Shown: positions 11,336 to 23,740 of the stretch, piece after piece
Layout of the letters: every line of letters starts with the position of its first letter
How positions within the stretch are numbered: position 1 is the stretch's first letter
Assembly: GCA_949592205.1 (NCBI GenBank)
Contig: CATIUR010000012.1
Location: 929,001 to 993,000 of the forward strand
DNA length: 64,000 nt
Origin: Helichrysum umbraculigerum
Lineage: Eukaryota; Streptophyta; Magnoliopsida; Asterales; Asteraceae
Direction of reading: 5' to 3'
Position numbers and translations under genes: made by a program
The notes under the pieces: generated by a model
Database searches by the model: none
Seen by the model: only the letters and a program-made list of their open reading frames with translations
Told to the model about the DNA's origin: nothing

Positions 11336-13938
11336 TTAAGTGGCACAGATGGAGTAATTTGTAAGAGAAAATATTCCCACTGTACTAGAGAATGATAAAT
11401 GTTACAAACAGGTCATCCAACAAACTGAAAATGCATTATAAATTAAGGTTTGACCAGCTTATAATTTTATACAAGTAATACACTCTAGGTTAGACACTTA
11501 GACCCATGAAGTTATTATAGTACCTGCTTAACTAGTACCAACCCATTTAGTATACCTATACCTATACCTAAGTAGGCTAGGTAGTAATATGTATTGATGT
11601 CAAAAAGACAACATTTGGGCTTCAATGCTTCATAACGGATCACATGTATATTAATATCTAGTTGGACCCGACACATTATGCCTGTTTAATAGTGTCATTC
11701 AATTATGTAACTGTGCTACTTTTTTCTTCAAATAATGTCAACCGAAAGGAACACGTTTTGGTTGTTGGGTTGGTGGGTCGGACGTCTTGACGTGCTCACA
11801 AGAGATTTAAAACACAACTAGAAAAATATGTTGAGGGTGGTCAATGTAACGTTAAGAGTTGAAAGCGTTCACCGGGATACCACAATGAGACCATGTACAT
11901 CCAAGTAAAAAAAAATACTCGCTCTACTCGAATAATTTGAACAAAGAAAGCTCCATTTACCTCGAGTTCAAAGTTTATGTCTTTGTTTAGGTAGAATAAT
12001 GTCAAATTAATTAATCACAAATGTTAATAAAGAATAATAAAACATTAAAAACCAAAAAATGATGTGTCAAAACACATCTTATTTGTTCACAAGTGAACAA
12101 ATGTGTTAATTACACATGTGAACAAATGTGTTTTGACACATAATTTTAAGGTTTTTGCCATGTTCTTATTAGTACATATATCGATGTTAATTACAAGTGA
12201 ACACATGTAATCGTGTAGTTCTCACGAGTTCTCATTTTTAAGCGATTTTCATTTGAGCTTTTCCCGCTGTTTTGTAATAATATTTTCACAAAACACGACG
12301 ATTGTTCTGTAGTGTACCAAGTCGATTCACTATACACCAGCCGAAGTTTTATATCCCACTTCAACTTTGTTTAAATGTTATAAAAGCTTAAAACTTTGTT
12401 TTTCTTGAATCAGTCAAACATGCTTGTTATTTTTTCAATATGCCTAGCGATATCAAGGTAACTGTGGGTTCAAAAACTTCTCTAGCTAGTTCCTTAGTTC
12501 CAATATAACAACGTGCTTTCTTACTAGAAGTTACAAAATCGTAACGTTCCTGCAAGTTAATGTTTGGTTTCATCTAATCTCATTGAATATGAATCGATTC
12601 ACATCCATTAATTCGTATTTCATTATACATTTTACGCTAATTTTGCTGTTCAAACGATAGTATATTGATGTTATCTCTCGTTTGAGATCAAAATGACTAT
12701 TATCTGAAATTGATTTGGATTCAAAAAAATTTAGATAAATAAGTCAAATGATCATTAGGTGCAACATAGCCATGAGTTGAGATATTATTATTGGTAGCAA
12801 TTGTAACTTATTCATTTTTGAATCATCCTTTCCTCTCTCACAAGTTATATGAAAGTAACAAGTAATAAAAAGTTGAAGACACTATTAATATGAAATGGTT
12901 GTTTATATATGATTATAATGGAAGTGATCAAATTAGTATGGTTTTTGGCATTATCAACATTTTGCGATTCGGATTCTTCAAACCATGCTAAGAACTTGAT
13001 TAAGTTAACCTCTCGAGTGACTAATTAATCATCTTGTCTTGTTTAAATATAGGTACAAATGAATTACTTATATGCTAGCTTTTGATCAGGATGATGTTGC
13101 TGCTCGTGTTACCTTGTTGGTGTTGATGATGATTAGTGTTCACGATGAAGAATTGAATATTATAAATAATATTATAAATAGAATATGAATATGAATTAGA
13201 AAAAGATTAAATGATGTAAGTGTCCAAGTGTACATCCAACATGGCAAAAGCAATACATTTGGCAGCTGACATGTATTATTAGTCAGAATTTACAAACTTC
13301 AAACGGTAATATTAACTTTACAAAGACCCTAACACGAAATCTTCCAGTTCGTTGCTTACTTAGATAATAAAATAGGTAGATTACATATTTGGAATATATT
13401 TGGGCAGTACGTTGTCGATTTTTGTCATTTACCCTTGAAATAACATTGGAATTCGATAAAACATTCCAATTCCAATTATATTTGATCCATGTAATAGTAG
13501 CATATTAAAAATGGCAAATCGGGCAGGAACTCACCAATAACTTTGATTTATATATCGTAGTGTTAATTAAACTCTACTACAGTAATCATTTTATCATACT
13601 TTGGGCCTTAAGCCTAGTGACAGTGGACTCTTTTATCTAAACTTGATTGGACTTTCTGATAGTCAAAGCCCAAACTTCTTTCAACCATGTATTGTTGATA
13701 GATCTAAACGGAAAACCGAATTAATCAAGTCATGTATCGAATAACCGTTTTGTTATAAAGATTAAAGATTAACAAATTTTCACTTCAGTTATCGTTATTT
13801 TATTATACATTTCCTTTTTCTCTGCTTTATAAAAGTCTAAATGTTTAATCAAATTATGATAAATTATACTCAGCCTAAAAAATCAACTAAACTGATCAAC
13901 TGAGCATCTAAACTATTATGATTAACCTAATTTTCGAT
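11336..13938. other. Long intergenic stretch, no gene recognised
   Basis: AT-rich, without an ORF above background. Within it I see only a decayed inverted repeat at 12,023-12,172. Confidence 0.5.
12023..12172. repeat. Small fold-back repeat with ACAAATGTGTTTTGACACAT motifs
   Basis: AAAACATTAAAAACC on the left is mirrored by GGTTTTTGCCATGTTCTTAT on the right. Between them, tandem and inverted copies of GTGTCAAAACACAT and GAACAAATGTGTT form a hairpin. It is probably a MITE remnant. Confidence 0.45.
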
Positions 13939-14265
13939 TATATAGGCGGTTTTGAACCATCATCCTTCACCTTATGCATCATCATCACCATCACCATCAT
14001 CATCATCATGTATGTACGTCTCAATGTATATCCACTTGATTGTATGATCATATCAAAAATTCTAATAAAAAAATATATATCATAATTTAAAACCTAAAGT
14101 CTAAAATATATCATAATTTAAAATTATGATATATTTTTTTTATTAGATTTTTGATATGAACATACAATCAAGTGGATATACATTGAGACGTACATACATG
14201 ATGATGATGGTGATGGTGATGATGATGCATAAGGTGAAGGATGATGGTTCAAAACCGCCTATATA
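13939..14265. repeat. Near-perfect 327-bp palindrome (hairpin)
   Basis: The left arm starts TATATAGGCGGTTTTGAACC and the right arm ends with its exact complement. Arms of about 140 bp differ by only one ATC triplet and two or three single bases. They contain CATCATCACC runs and a short AT-rich centre at about 14,100. A transcript would fold into a long hairpin able to yield small RNAs. A recent inverted duplication or a young fold-back element are both possible. Confidence 0.8.
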
Positions 14266-14266
14266 A

Positions 14267-14486
14267 GGGTTTTGCTAACGTGTGCCCCCATGGCACACGT
14301 TAAGGTGCATTTAATGAACCTATAATTTCCTTAAATAACAGAATTTGTAATTAATGTATGCATAAAAAAAAGAAAATATTAGAATGAATTAATGAGTATT
14401 AAATATAAAAATTGATCATTAAGAAAATTTTAACTTCATTAAATGCACCTTAACGTGTGCCACGGGGGCACACGTTAGCAAAACCC
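14267..14486. mobile_element. MITE with long terminal inverted repeats
   Basis: GGGTTTTGCTAACGTGTGCC at the left is mirrored by GGCACACGTTAGCAAAACCC at the right. The inverted repeats extend to about 47 bp (to TGCATTTAATGAA). The element abuts the 327-bp palindrome with one base between. I found no clear target duplication. Confidence 0.75.
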
Positions 14487-15085
14487 GTGTTTATAATATG
14501 TGTACGTGTTTAGTTTCCCTGCCAGACAATCCTAGTTAATAATTAAGACATTAAATCATATGTCTGTATTAATTAGTACTTCTGTACAAGCAGGGTCTTC
14601 TATTTAATAGATGAATAGTCGACCCATTCTTAACACTTTCAAATCAATGAGCCATGGTCCATGGCCATATGCTTTAACTACGGTGCTATTGCGCAACCTA
14701 CTTACTCATCATTTCATCAAAAATAAGTGCAAATGTTAATCAAAGATGAAACTCATTTAGCAAAGATCATAGATGTAACACATCTATGATTATCAACAAA
14801 CTAGTTTTTAAACGCGTGTTTATATTCGGATTGTACTAATTTTCCAAATATGTGAATAATTCATGTCTTTCAACAATGTCACCTTATTTTTTTTTTCTCA
14901 TAACTGAGCAACTGAAATATAGCTACGGAATTGCAATACTCTTTGACGATAAATAGCTTTTGTTCAGCCGAATAAGTTTGGTGGCCAATTCAATTGGTAA
15001 TTAGATAATTTACTGATAATTGACAATTCATTGTAGATTAAAGAGTAACAAATGAAGCACACTTATAAAAGAAAAATCGTTCCAT
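14487..15085. other. Intergenic, nothing recognised
   Basis: AT-rich sequence without ORFs or clear repeats. Confidence 0.5.
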
Positions 15086-15400
15086 CATATTATGCTTGCG
15101 AAGAAAAAAACACTACATCATACTTTTAAACTAAAACACTACATCATCGGTCAATTAACATATAGTTTCAACTATCAAACGTTGCATCACGTTTTTACGA
15201 AAACACTGCATCATCAATCCATCAAATACACTGCATCGTATTTGACTAAACTTCTAAAAATTGCTGCATCATTTTTCGATAAAAAAAAAAAAAACATCGC
15301 AACATTCGTTTAAGTAAAAATACTATAACATGCTTAAAAATTATTACTGCGATCATTGGTTAATAAAAAAAACACTAAATCATCGATCGAAAACAACATA
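15086..15400. repeat. Degenerate tandem repeat around ACACTGCATCAT
   Basis: At least six spaced copies of AAAACACTGCATCAT or ACTACATCAT occur every 30-45 bp. The motif recalls the GATGCACCAT repeats inside the fold-back element at 17,407-18,994. The 73-codon ORF here is a product of the repeats. Confidence 0.5.
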
Positions 15401-15925
15401 CATAATGGTTAAATCCTTTTTTTTGGATGAAAATGACTTCAAATTTTTAAAAATATCTTATGGCATCTTAACTCAGTGAGTCAGTGAAATTGTGTTTGAC
15501 TTCTTCCAACATGTTTTATGAGGCTAATATACAAATATAACACTTTAAACATAAAGTTAAAAACTTTGTGATGTGCTCAAAATTCAAAATATATGGCATC
15601 AAGTCTTTGTAACTTAGCGCGAATTGACGAACTATATAATTGTATTCTTACCTTTTTAATTAAATATTAAATATTAAATATATGCATGTATAGAAATTTT
15701 CATCTTCATACATTTCCTAACCATATTCTGTATATCAATATAATTTCGTTATGCTATATTAATTATTAATTATTATACTATTATTGAGAAATATTTAACA
15801 AAAGCGGTTACTATTTACCATCAAAACACCATTTTGTAAGTTATTTGTTGGGCCGCACAGTTTGGAATTTCTTTCAAGACCATTCTTATTGTCATTTCAT
15901 TTTGTTTCTAATCCTAAATTTATTA
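15401..15925. other. Intergenic, nothing recognised
   Basis: AT-rich sequence with no supported feature. Confidence 0.5.
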
Positions 15926-16111
15926 CTCCCTCCGTCTCAATTTATTTGTCCGTTTTTCCACTTTCGTATATCCCAACATCTTCAAAAATCAACCAATCAA
16001 AATGTTGAAAATAGTACAGATGAAATCCTATTGGTGGTCAACAGAAATAAATGCAGTTTTCTTAAACTGTTTGTATCTTGCCTGGTGACAAATATTTTGA
16101 GACGGAGAGAG
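15926..16111. mobile_element. Stowaway-type MITE
   Basis: The ends CTCCCTCCGTCTCAATTTAT and ATTTTGAGACGGAGAGAG are inverted, enclose 186 bp and are flanked by TA on both sides. That is the Tc1/mariner (Stowaway) target signature. Confidence 0.8.
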
Positions 16112-16294
16112 TATATTGATGGGACGCCTATTCCATGGAACAAATTCATAACCACACAGACTTAGGCAATGTAAAGCTTTCTCTAAGTAGATTGCTTTAA
16201 CCTCTAAAAGTTGTTTCGAATTCCCTATTAAGTGAGATTTGAACCTTAAACCTCCTCAAATGTGAATGGATTATCATCCTTTCATATTTGCTAG

Positions 16295-16564
16295 AGAACA
16301 TCTTCAATGTGAGCTTTTTACATGATAATATGATATGGTGCAAGAGCTAAAAAGCTTTTGAAAAAGCTTTTAGTCCAACAAGGAAAAACTTTTAATCATC
16401 TCAAAACCTACTAAAAGCTCAAATCTAATGAAGCTATAGCTTTAAAGACTTGAAATTTATTGGAGGGAAAGCTTTTTGTAAAGATTTTCATAAAATAGCT
16501 CTTACATATTTTATTAAAAAAGTTTTGAGGAAAGCCATAGAAAATTAATCACTGGAAATGCTCT
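16295..16564. mobile_element. Possible MITE rich in AAAAGCTTTT
   Basis: The degenerate inverted ends AGAACATCTTCAATG and CACTGGAAATGCTCT are both flanked by TAG. Many AAAGCTTTT palindromes lie inside. Ends and target site are weak. Confidence 0.4.
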
Positions 16565-16910
16565 TAGTCAACTCCTAGGGATTAAAATTCAATGTATGTT
16601 AACCACAACAATGGGTTTTTCAAAGTTTGTTAATTTTTTTTTGTCATAAACGTGTCATAGCTTATTTATAAAAAGCTTTAGAATAAGTCATGACTCCAAC
16701 GAAGAAAAGCTTTACATAAACATAAATAATTAAAATTGATTTGCATTGTAAACATGGCGAATGATGTTTCGATCTTATGGAATGTTTGGATTCGCGAAAT
16801 TCGCTTTGAAATACAACTAGAAAGACGAACTTGTTTTGGGCGCACAAATCAGATTCCAGAATGTTTCTTAGTATTGAAAATGTGTTTGTCATTATGCATA
16901 TATATTTCCC

Positions 16911-17115
16911 AACGACCAATTGAGCATAGTTCAAGTGGTACCGTCACCGCAAGCGATCAGACTCCACGTGTGTGATCGATGGGTTCAAATCCGTGTCTCA
17001 GCACATGTGGATGATTTGTGGACATGTGATTTGCTCGACGTTGATATTTCTTGCGGGTAAGACGGAGGTCAGGATACGCTCTAAATTATCCTTTTTATCT
17101 TATGTATAGTTCCCA
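16911..17115 (+). mobile_element. tRNA-derived SINE-like sequence
   Basis: TAGTTCAAGTGGTACC resembles a pol III A box. GGGTTCAAATCC, about 45 bp further on, is a good B box. The sequence does not fold as a complete tRNA, and a GT-rich body follows, as in plant SINEs. The 3' limit is uncertain. Confidence 0.5.
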
Positions 17116-17406
17116 AGGAATATGGAATAGAAACAACTTTATCGAACAAACTTGCGTTATAAGGCAAGACTTAAAACAATGTTCGATCAAATTCGTATCC
17201 AAATCAATCAAATTCTAGCAAATGTCGCGATATTATTGTGTCGGTTATTATCTTTAATTTTTTAATAAAATTTTATTAGCCTACTTCTAAGACGTATCAC
17301 TAAAAACATAACGAGAAAGAATGTCCACTTGTTATTCTTGAAATAGATATATCTTATACAGTACTCCGTATTATTTTTTAATATATATAACAACCTATTA
17401 TATTAT
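17116..17406. other. Short intergenic stretch, nothing recognised
   Basis: It includes the left copy of the 9-bp target duplication (17,398-17,406) of the next element. Confidence 0.5.
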
Positions 17407-18994
17407 GATATTGGTTCACGGATGGAAGTCCCATTTCGGACGTAAGTGGGGGAAGCAAATAGGGGATTGACATGTGTCCTTCTCCATTTCTCCACCTTTT
17501 TCATTTCTTCACCTTTTTCATTTCTTTATCCTTATCATTTCTCTTCCACTTTTTTTCCTTAAACTTTTTTAGTGTTTTATTTTTTTACATTAATTTTGTT
17601 TCTTATTATTATTATTATTTATTTTATTTTTTTATTTTATTTTTTTATTTTTTTGCATTTTTAAAAGTTCTTGTTATCAGTTTTTTTTTTAACCTTTTCA
17701 TTTAACCATTTTCATAGCTTGTTTATCATTGTTTTTTTTTTCGTATTTTCAAAAAATTTTCTGTTGTTATTTTACCTCACGTTGTTGTTATATGTAAATA
17801 CAATTTTATATATAGTATTACAAAAAAATATTATGTGATGTATCATATTCATACCTTGAATAAAATAAATTTTGATATAACAAAGTTATAACTTCAATGC
17901 ATTGTAAAATTAAAATTATGATGCACCATATTATAACTATGATGCACCAGGATTTATACACTAATGATGTTTATCGTATATCTAAAAGTCGGAGCGTCAT
18001 ATTTATAACTATGATGCACCATATTTTATAACTATGATGCATCATATTTTATAACTATGATGCACCATGTTTTATAACTATGATGCACCACCTTTTAATT
18101 CAATAATGATATTTTAAAGTATATTTTGAAAGTCGATGCATGCTATTTTTAAACACTCGATGCACCATGTTTTATAATTATGATGAACCATATTTTTATA
18201 ACTATGATGCACCATGTTTTATAACTATGATGCATCACCTTTTAGTTCAATAACGATGTTTTAAAGTATATTTTGAAATTCAATGCATGATATTTCAAAC
18301 ACTCGATGCACCATGTTTTATAACTATGATGAACCATGTTTTATATCTATGATGCACCACTTTTTAATTTAATAACGATGTTTTATAGTATTTTTGAAAG
18401 TCGATGCATGATATTTAAATACTCGATGCATCATATTCAGAGAAAATCAGTGTATCATAGTTATAATGTTGGTGAACACAATAATAATTTAGTTTTATTG
18501 CATCTTATTATTAATATTCACGTGCATCATTATATATAATATATGCTGCATCACAAATTTCAATATGATATAAAAAAAAAAGATTAAACTAAATAGGAAA
18601 AACGGTTAAAACTAATTTTTTAGATTTTTAAAGTGATAATTTTTTCTAAATAAATGTTAACAAAATTTATTTAATTATTTATTAATTTTTTTTAACAAAA
18701 GTGTTATAGAAGATTTTACATGTTTAAAAAAATTAATTTTTTTAAGTTTAAATTTTATTTTATAATAATATTTTTAACAAAAAAATAAATTAAAAAAATG
18801 AAATAGAAAAAAGAAAGTGAAGAAATAAAGAAAGTGGGAGAATTTGATTAAAAAATGTGGAGAAATGAGAAATGGGTGAGGGGGGGGGGGGGGGAATGAA
18901 TAAAAAAGGTGGATAAATGAGGAGACACTTGTCACCTTCTCATTGGCTTCTCTCCCTTCCCTCATTTTCACCACTTCTTCCAGGAACCTCACCC
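17407..18994. mobile_element. Mutator-like fold-back element with internal minisatellite
   Basis: Flanked by a perfect 9-bp duplication TTATATTAT (17,398-17,406 and 18,995-19,003). The ends GATATTGGTTCACGGATGG and GGGTGAGGTTCCTGGAAG (complement of the right end) align loosely. Inverted similarity continues inward (CTCCACCTTTTTCATT against AAAAAGGTGGATAAATGAG). There is no transposase. The interior is T-rich on the left, A-rich on the right, and carries the repeat at 17,930-18,440. Confidence 0.7.
17930..18440. repeat. Minisatellite of about 20-bp TATAACTATGATGCACCA units
   Basis: More than ten variable units of ATAACTATGATGCACCATGT are interspersed with a longer higher-order unit containing TTTTAAAGTATATTTTGAA and GATGCATGATATTT. 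This suggests local amplification inside the transposable element. Confidence 0.75.
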
Positions 18995-19198
18995 TTATAT
19001 TATATGTCTAATCATAATAAAATTCGTTAAACACACTACACATAGTTTAATGTCATTTTTATACGATTAACGTACTAGTTATATTTTCGTAGCACACGTA
19101 AGGAAAACATTTGGGTACCTTACAACGTATCAATGGGTCCCATGTCTTATTTCGTTAATGGGTACCCTACAATTTATGATTATTCTATATTCATAATA

Positions 19199-19371
19199 CT
19201 CTTCCCGTCCGAAAATTATTGTCTAAACAATAAACATACAGTTTATTAAAAATGCATTTATTACTAATATAATTTCATATTTACTATTTTCAAGCATTAA
19301 TTTTGAAAGAGGACAATTCTTTTGAAACATATCGAAATGAAAAGGTGGAAAAAAAATTAGTACAGAGGAAG
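19199..19371. mobile_element. Degenerate Stowaway-like MITE
   Basis: CTCTTCCCGTCCGAAAATTA and the inverted TTAGTACAGAGGAAG are both flanked by TA. The end similarity is weaker than in the other Stowaway copies. Confidence 0.45.
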
Positions 19372-19787
19372 TAATAATTCTTATTGTTATTATTGTAGAA
19401 TTACGTACTATACATAAATGACTCATGTGAATGGTGTGTACAATTCAAAATTTATTAATTATTGCAATTGACTTTTGTTATGAGTTCATGTTCAAAATAA
19501 GGTACATAATAAAGATACTATCTTTTTCCTTTTTTTTTCCATTTCATACATTTTCTCATCCATCTAATCAATCATATCATATATATATATTTTTTTTACT
19601 TTCTGGGTATACACCCCTCTTTTTCTAATTCCTACCCCCTGATTAGTCTAAAACTGAAACTGATTCTGTACTGAACTGGGACCGATCTTATATAAAACTA
19701 AACTGGAAAAGAGCTGGACTGGGACTGTAGTGGGGCCGGGTATACCCAGACACCTGGGAGTGTCTTTAGAATTCCCCCAAAATAATA
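19372..19787. other. Intergenic, nothing recognised
   Basis: AT-rich sequence containing GGGACTG-type decayed repeats; no supported gene. Confidence 0.4.
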
Positions 19788-20037
19788 CTCCATCCGTCCC
19801 AATTTTATTGTCCCCAGACAAAAAACACGCAGTTTAAGAAAATATCACCATCTCTCTTACTTTTTGATAAGAAGACAGTTTTACCCTTTACTTATTACCT
19901 ACCTTTTTGTCTTACATATATAAATTAGGGGCATAAATGAACTTTATCTCATTTTTCTTATCTATTTATGAAAGTGGACAATAAAATTAGGACATCCCAA
20001 AAAGGAATAGTGGACAATAGAATCGGGACGGAGGGAG
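19788..20037. mobile_element. Stowaway-type MITE
   Basis: CTCCATCCGTCCCAATTTTA and AGAATCGGGACGGAGGGAG are inverted ends of a 250-bp element with TA on both flanks. A hAT element is inserted three bases beyond its right edge. Confidence 0.85.
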
Positions 20038-20047
20038 TAGTGACTAG

Positions 20048-20749
20048 TAGGGGTGTTCATAGACGGTTAACCGAGAACCGGTTAATCGAAAATTAGGTTC
20101 GCTAAAATCTTGAACCTAAATCGAAACCGAAAAGTTCGGTTTACCGGTTTTTCGGTTCGGTTAATCGGTTAACCGTGTAATCGTTTATTAATTAACAACT
20201 ATTATAAAAAGTAATTAATAACACACAAATACACATTCATTAATAAGTGTTCATTATATTTAAGATATTTTGATAAATAAAAACATCAAATGATAAACAT
20301 TTTACTCTTTATAATTGTGTATTTATATTATACGTATGTTAATCGTTCGGATATAATTAGAATAAAGTATTAGTAGTTAACATATTAGGGAAAATTTAAA
20401 CTAGTAAACTACCTTAAAATGAAACCAAAAGATATATAAATAAATATAAATGATTTTATTAAAATACAAGTGTAAATATCTATATATAAATATAATATAT
20501 ACAATATATATACATATATTTAAAACTATGTATAAACTTTTCGGTTTTTTCGGTTAACCGTTTCTAATATCTATCCCAAAATTATGAACCGAAACTGAAA
20601 CCGAAACCGAAACCGAAAAACCAAAAAATATCGGTTCGGTTAACCGAAACCGAAAAATGGAAAAAAGTCGGTTCGGTTAACCTAAATTCGGTTCAATTTA
20701 ATCGGTTTACGGTTTGGTTTTTCGTCTCGAAATATTTTGAACACCCCTA
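20048..20749. mobile_element. Non-autonomous hAT element (702 bp)
   Basis: Termini TAGGGGTGTTCA and TGAACACCCCTA, with a perfect 8-bp target duplication GTGACTAG (20,040-20,047 and 20,750-20,757). Subterminal regions carry inverted GGTTAACCG and GAACCGG motifs. There is no coding sequence. Its termini match those that bound the viral palindrome at 29,772-45,445. Confidence 0.92.
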
Positions 20750-20757
20750 GTGACTAG

Positions 20758-21163
20758 CACTGGTTTTTTTGTGAAACTTTTTTCAAGATATCATAATTAG
20801 ATATATTGTCAAAGAAAGACCTATTTGTTCATTAAAAGGTTTCTTTGGAATTCTAATTTAGTTAAGAGTAAATTACATTCCCCATCGCAATGTTATGATA
20901 CCTGTTTTATTCTGGATCGAGTTTATTTCAATTTCAATCTCTTAACCTGAATTTTTATTTGACTTTAAGTTCTTTAAAGGGTAAAAAGTTTTGAGATTTT
21001 AACGGAATTTCAACTATTTCATGAGGGATGACCATGAGAAGCTATGAGCGAAATGAAAATTTAGGTTAGGGATTGAACTCATAAAAACCTCTACTAAAAG
21101 GAAGTGAAATGAATGATATTACAGAGACGGAGAATGTTTTACTCGTGTCGTATTTACTATTTA
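20758..21163. other. Intergenic, nothing recognised
   Basis: No ORF, RNA or repeat that I can support. Confidence 0.5.
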
Positions 21164-21479
21164 CACTGCGTTCTCAAGTTTAGTTTAGGGAGGAAAGAAA
21201 AAGAAGCGAAAGAAATGAAGTAAAATTTGTGTTCTTAAATTTTTTTAAGAGGGAAAAGGAAAGGAAGAGAAAAGAAGAAGAGGAAATTGGCCTTAGTTAT
21301 ATTTTTGTTCAAACATTTCGTTTTAAATGTGGGGTGAATAGAAATGAACCTTTCCTTTCCTTTATTTCCAACTTGAAAACACACCCTCGTTAAATGTCTT
21401 TCTTCCTTTTACCTTCTTTTCTCTTCTTCTTTATTTTTTCTCTTCTTTTCCTCTCATTTTCAAACTCAAGAACATAGTG
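21164..21479. mobile_element. MITE with TTA target duplication
   Basis: The inverted ends CACTGCGTTCTCAAGTTT and AAACTCAAGAACATAGTG are flanked by TTA on both sides. The interior is purine-rich on the left (GGAAAGAAAAAGAAG) and pyrimidine-rich on the right, so the element folds back. TTA fits PIF/Harbinger; CACTA-like is the alternative. Confidence 0.65.
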
Positions 21480-22070
21480 TTAGTTAACGGGATAAGTGAG
21501 TACACGCGCCAAATTATGCAAGTGGGATAAAACATTCATTAACGCGGAAATTCAGATCTGATGAAATTGACAAGAAGTCAAATTCGTAAAGTTTCAGATA
21601 AACCCCTTGATCTATTACATATGTCTTTTTAACCTCTTTAGTATACTTTACTTATCTAGCAAGTCCATAAAGTGTAACAAACTTTTATGTGGCTTAGATT
21701 CTTGCATTTTCTTCCCACCTTAGTGAGACTGGTTACTGATTCGACATAGATTACCGAATTACAATTTATAAAATTGGGACAAATGACTCCAATGTATAAA
21801 TTGAGTTAGATGATTTTATAAATTTGATGTTTCGATGATTCCATGTTGATTATAGTTATTGAATACTGATTAGTAATGATATTGTGTGGCTTATTTTTAT
21901 TTTTTTTATAACTTAAGTTTAATTATATCACGTAACATTTTGATAAATTTATAATTCCATATCTAAAGTTTTGTGATTTTTGAATATCCGACTTTAAACA
22001 GTCGATATATGTAGAGGGGTCTCTGATAAGCCAACTTGGAGAATGCCGGGCATTTTTTAATTAGATATAC
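21480..22070. other. Intergenic, nothing recognised
   Basis: No supported feature. Confidence 0.5.
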
Positions 22071-22078
22071 ACCGATAT

Positions 22079-22855
22079 TTAGGGATGGCAAAAAGATCCG
22101 AATCTAATGAGGATCCCCGAACCCCGTAAGTTTTGGATCGGGTTGGGGATGACTTATTGGGGATGGGGTGGGGTATGGGGCGATAAATGAGGATTTATAT
22201 CGGATTGGGGTTGGGGATGGGTAGTATCATCTCCGCCCCACCCCGATATATATATGTGTGTCTGTGTGTGTGTGTGATTACAATATATGTATATATAATT
22301 ATTAATTATATCTATAAATAACTAATATCATCAATATATATATATTTATTTATAATTTTTTGGATTACAATAATATTTAATACATTATTTATCTATAAGA
22401 CTATGGTGTGTTGAAATTTAGAATTTTGACTCGTTCACAACAAAGTCTTAGTTATTATTTATTTGTAATGTTCCTGTGTAATCATTCTATTTTTTTAGTA
22501 TACTTGTGTCATCAACGAGGTCAATTACTATATGTTGTCTTGATCATGTTACTATTTGTTTTTGAAACGAGGATGCCAATTACTGGATCCTTATGTAATG
22601 CTTTAAGAGATTTCAATAAGTCGTCCGAATTTTGGGTATAATTAATAGAGCACGAGTGATGCGTTACGATTTGAAGAACCCACGTTCTCAACAAGTTACC
22701 CCGATAAGACCCCGTTGGGTATTGGAGTAAGCCATTCCCCGGATGGACCGCCCCGATAATACCCCCCCTGGGGTTTGGGGTTAGGTTGGGGATTGCTTAG
22801 AATAATGGGGTTGGGGCTGACACCCCCGGACCGAACCCGCCCCATTGCCATTCAT
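22079..22855. mobile_element. Non-autonomous hAT element with GGGGATGGGG motifs (777 bp)
   Basis: Flanked by an 8-bp duplication ACCGATAT (22,071-22,078 and 22,856-22,863). The ends TTAGGGATGGCAA and TTGCCATTCAT are inverted. G-rich subterminal sequence on the left (GGGGATGGGGTGGGG) is matched by C-rich sequence (CCGCCCC) on the right. A 77-codon ORF inside (22,408-22,641) is unrecognised. Confidence 0.8.
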
Positions 22856-22863
22856 ACCGATAT

Positions 22864-23740
22864 TTTGGTGACCAATTTCAGACTTTTTTCCTGAGCATCA
22901 CAAGATGCTTATTTATCAAGGTTAAACCTTGATCGCTTCTAACATTCATTCAGTACATTTTACCACAAGGTCATCTTGAATATGATTATGACTCAAGTAA
23001 CACGGAATGATTATTACGTTACATACAGATTAAATCAAAACATGTACACAAATATATCCTATTCAACAAACATCAATAGATCATTCTTGGCAATTATTTC
23101 CACGACAACGATAAAGGACCAAATATGCAACATTGAAGGAGTTAAAGGGAGTGTTATTAAGACATACTCTTTGTAAAGGATTAGATAGCGAAATACCAGG
23201 GGATTGGTATTCTGGAATCAATACCTTAACAAACCCTGCAAAAAATCTCTCTTTTTATACGGAGTACTACATAGTACATACAATACATACGATATATCTA
23301 TATCTATATATTCATCTGTCTGTTAGTATGCTCCCGTTTGGTCGGCAACGAAGCTTCAGGTGAATGACCGTTTCTGTCTCTCTCTATCTTTCTATCTTTC
23401 CGGCCGTTTTCTTCTTATATTCTTTTACCCCGTACTTATATCATCATATCATCATACTTATATTGAATAATTCACCTCTACGTACAACTCTATTTTTTAC
23501 TTTTTTTATTTACTATTTCAATCTCATTTCAACTCTCTGCAGCAACCAAATTTAACTCCCAATTTTAGCCAAACAAAATAAAACAAAAAGTAGATTTATT
23601 TTTATAAGGTGTGTAATTTATACTAAATTTATTGTATTATTTTTAGGTTTATATATATAGCAATGCGCGAACCTAAGAGCTAACTAAATAGGTTCTTTGG
23701 TTCGCAGGTTTAATTTTCAGATAATATATAAAGGGTTGCA
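22864..23740 (+). promoter_or_regulatory. Upstream region and leader of the ARF gene
   Basis: Upstream of the ARF start codon lies a pyrimidine-rich stretch (23,360-23,530) typical of a plant leader. An AG at about 23,721 (TTTTCAG) could be a 5'UTR acceptor. I cannot fix the transcription start. The small ORFs here show no domain. Confidence 0.4.

Noticed and set aside
16930..17010. Possible tRNA gene (A-box and B-box motifs)
   Set aside because: No acceptor stem or anticodon arm can be paired, and a SINE-like body follows.
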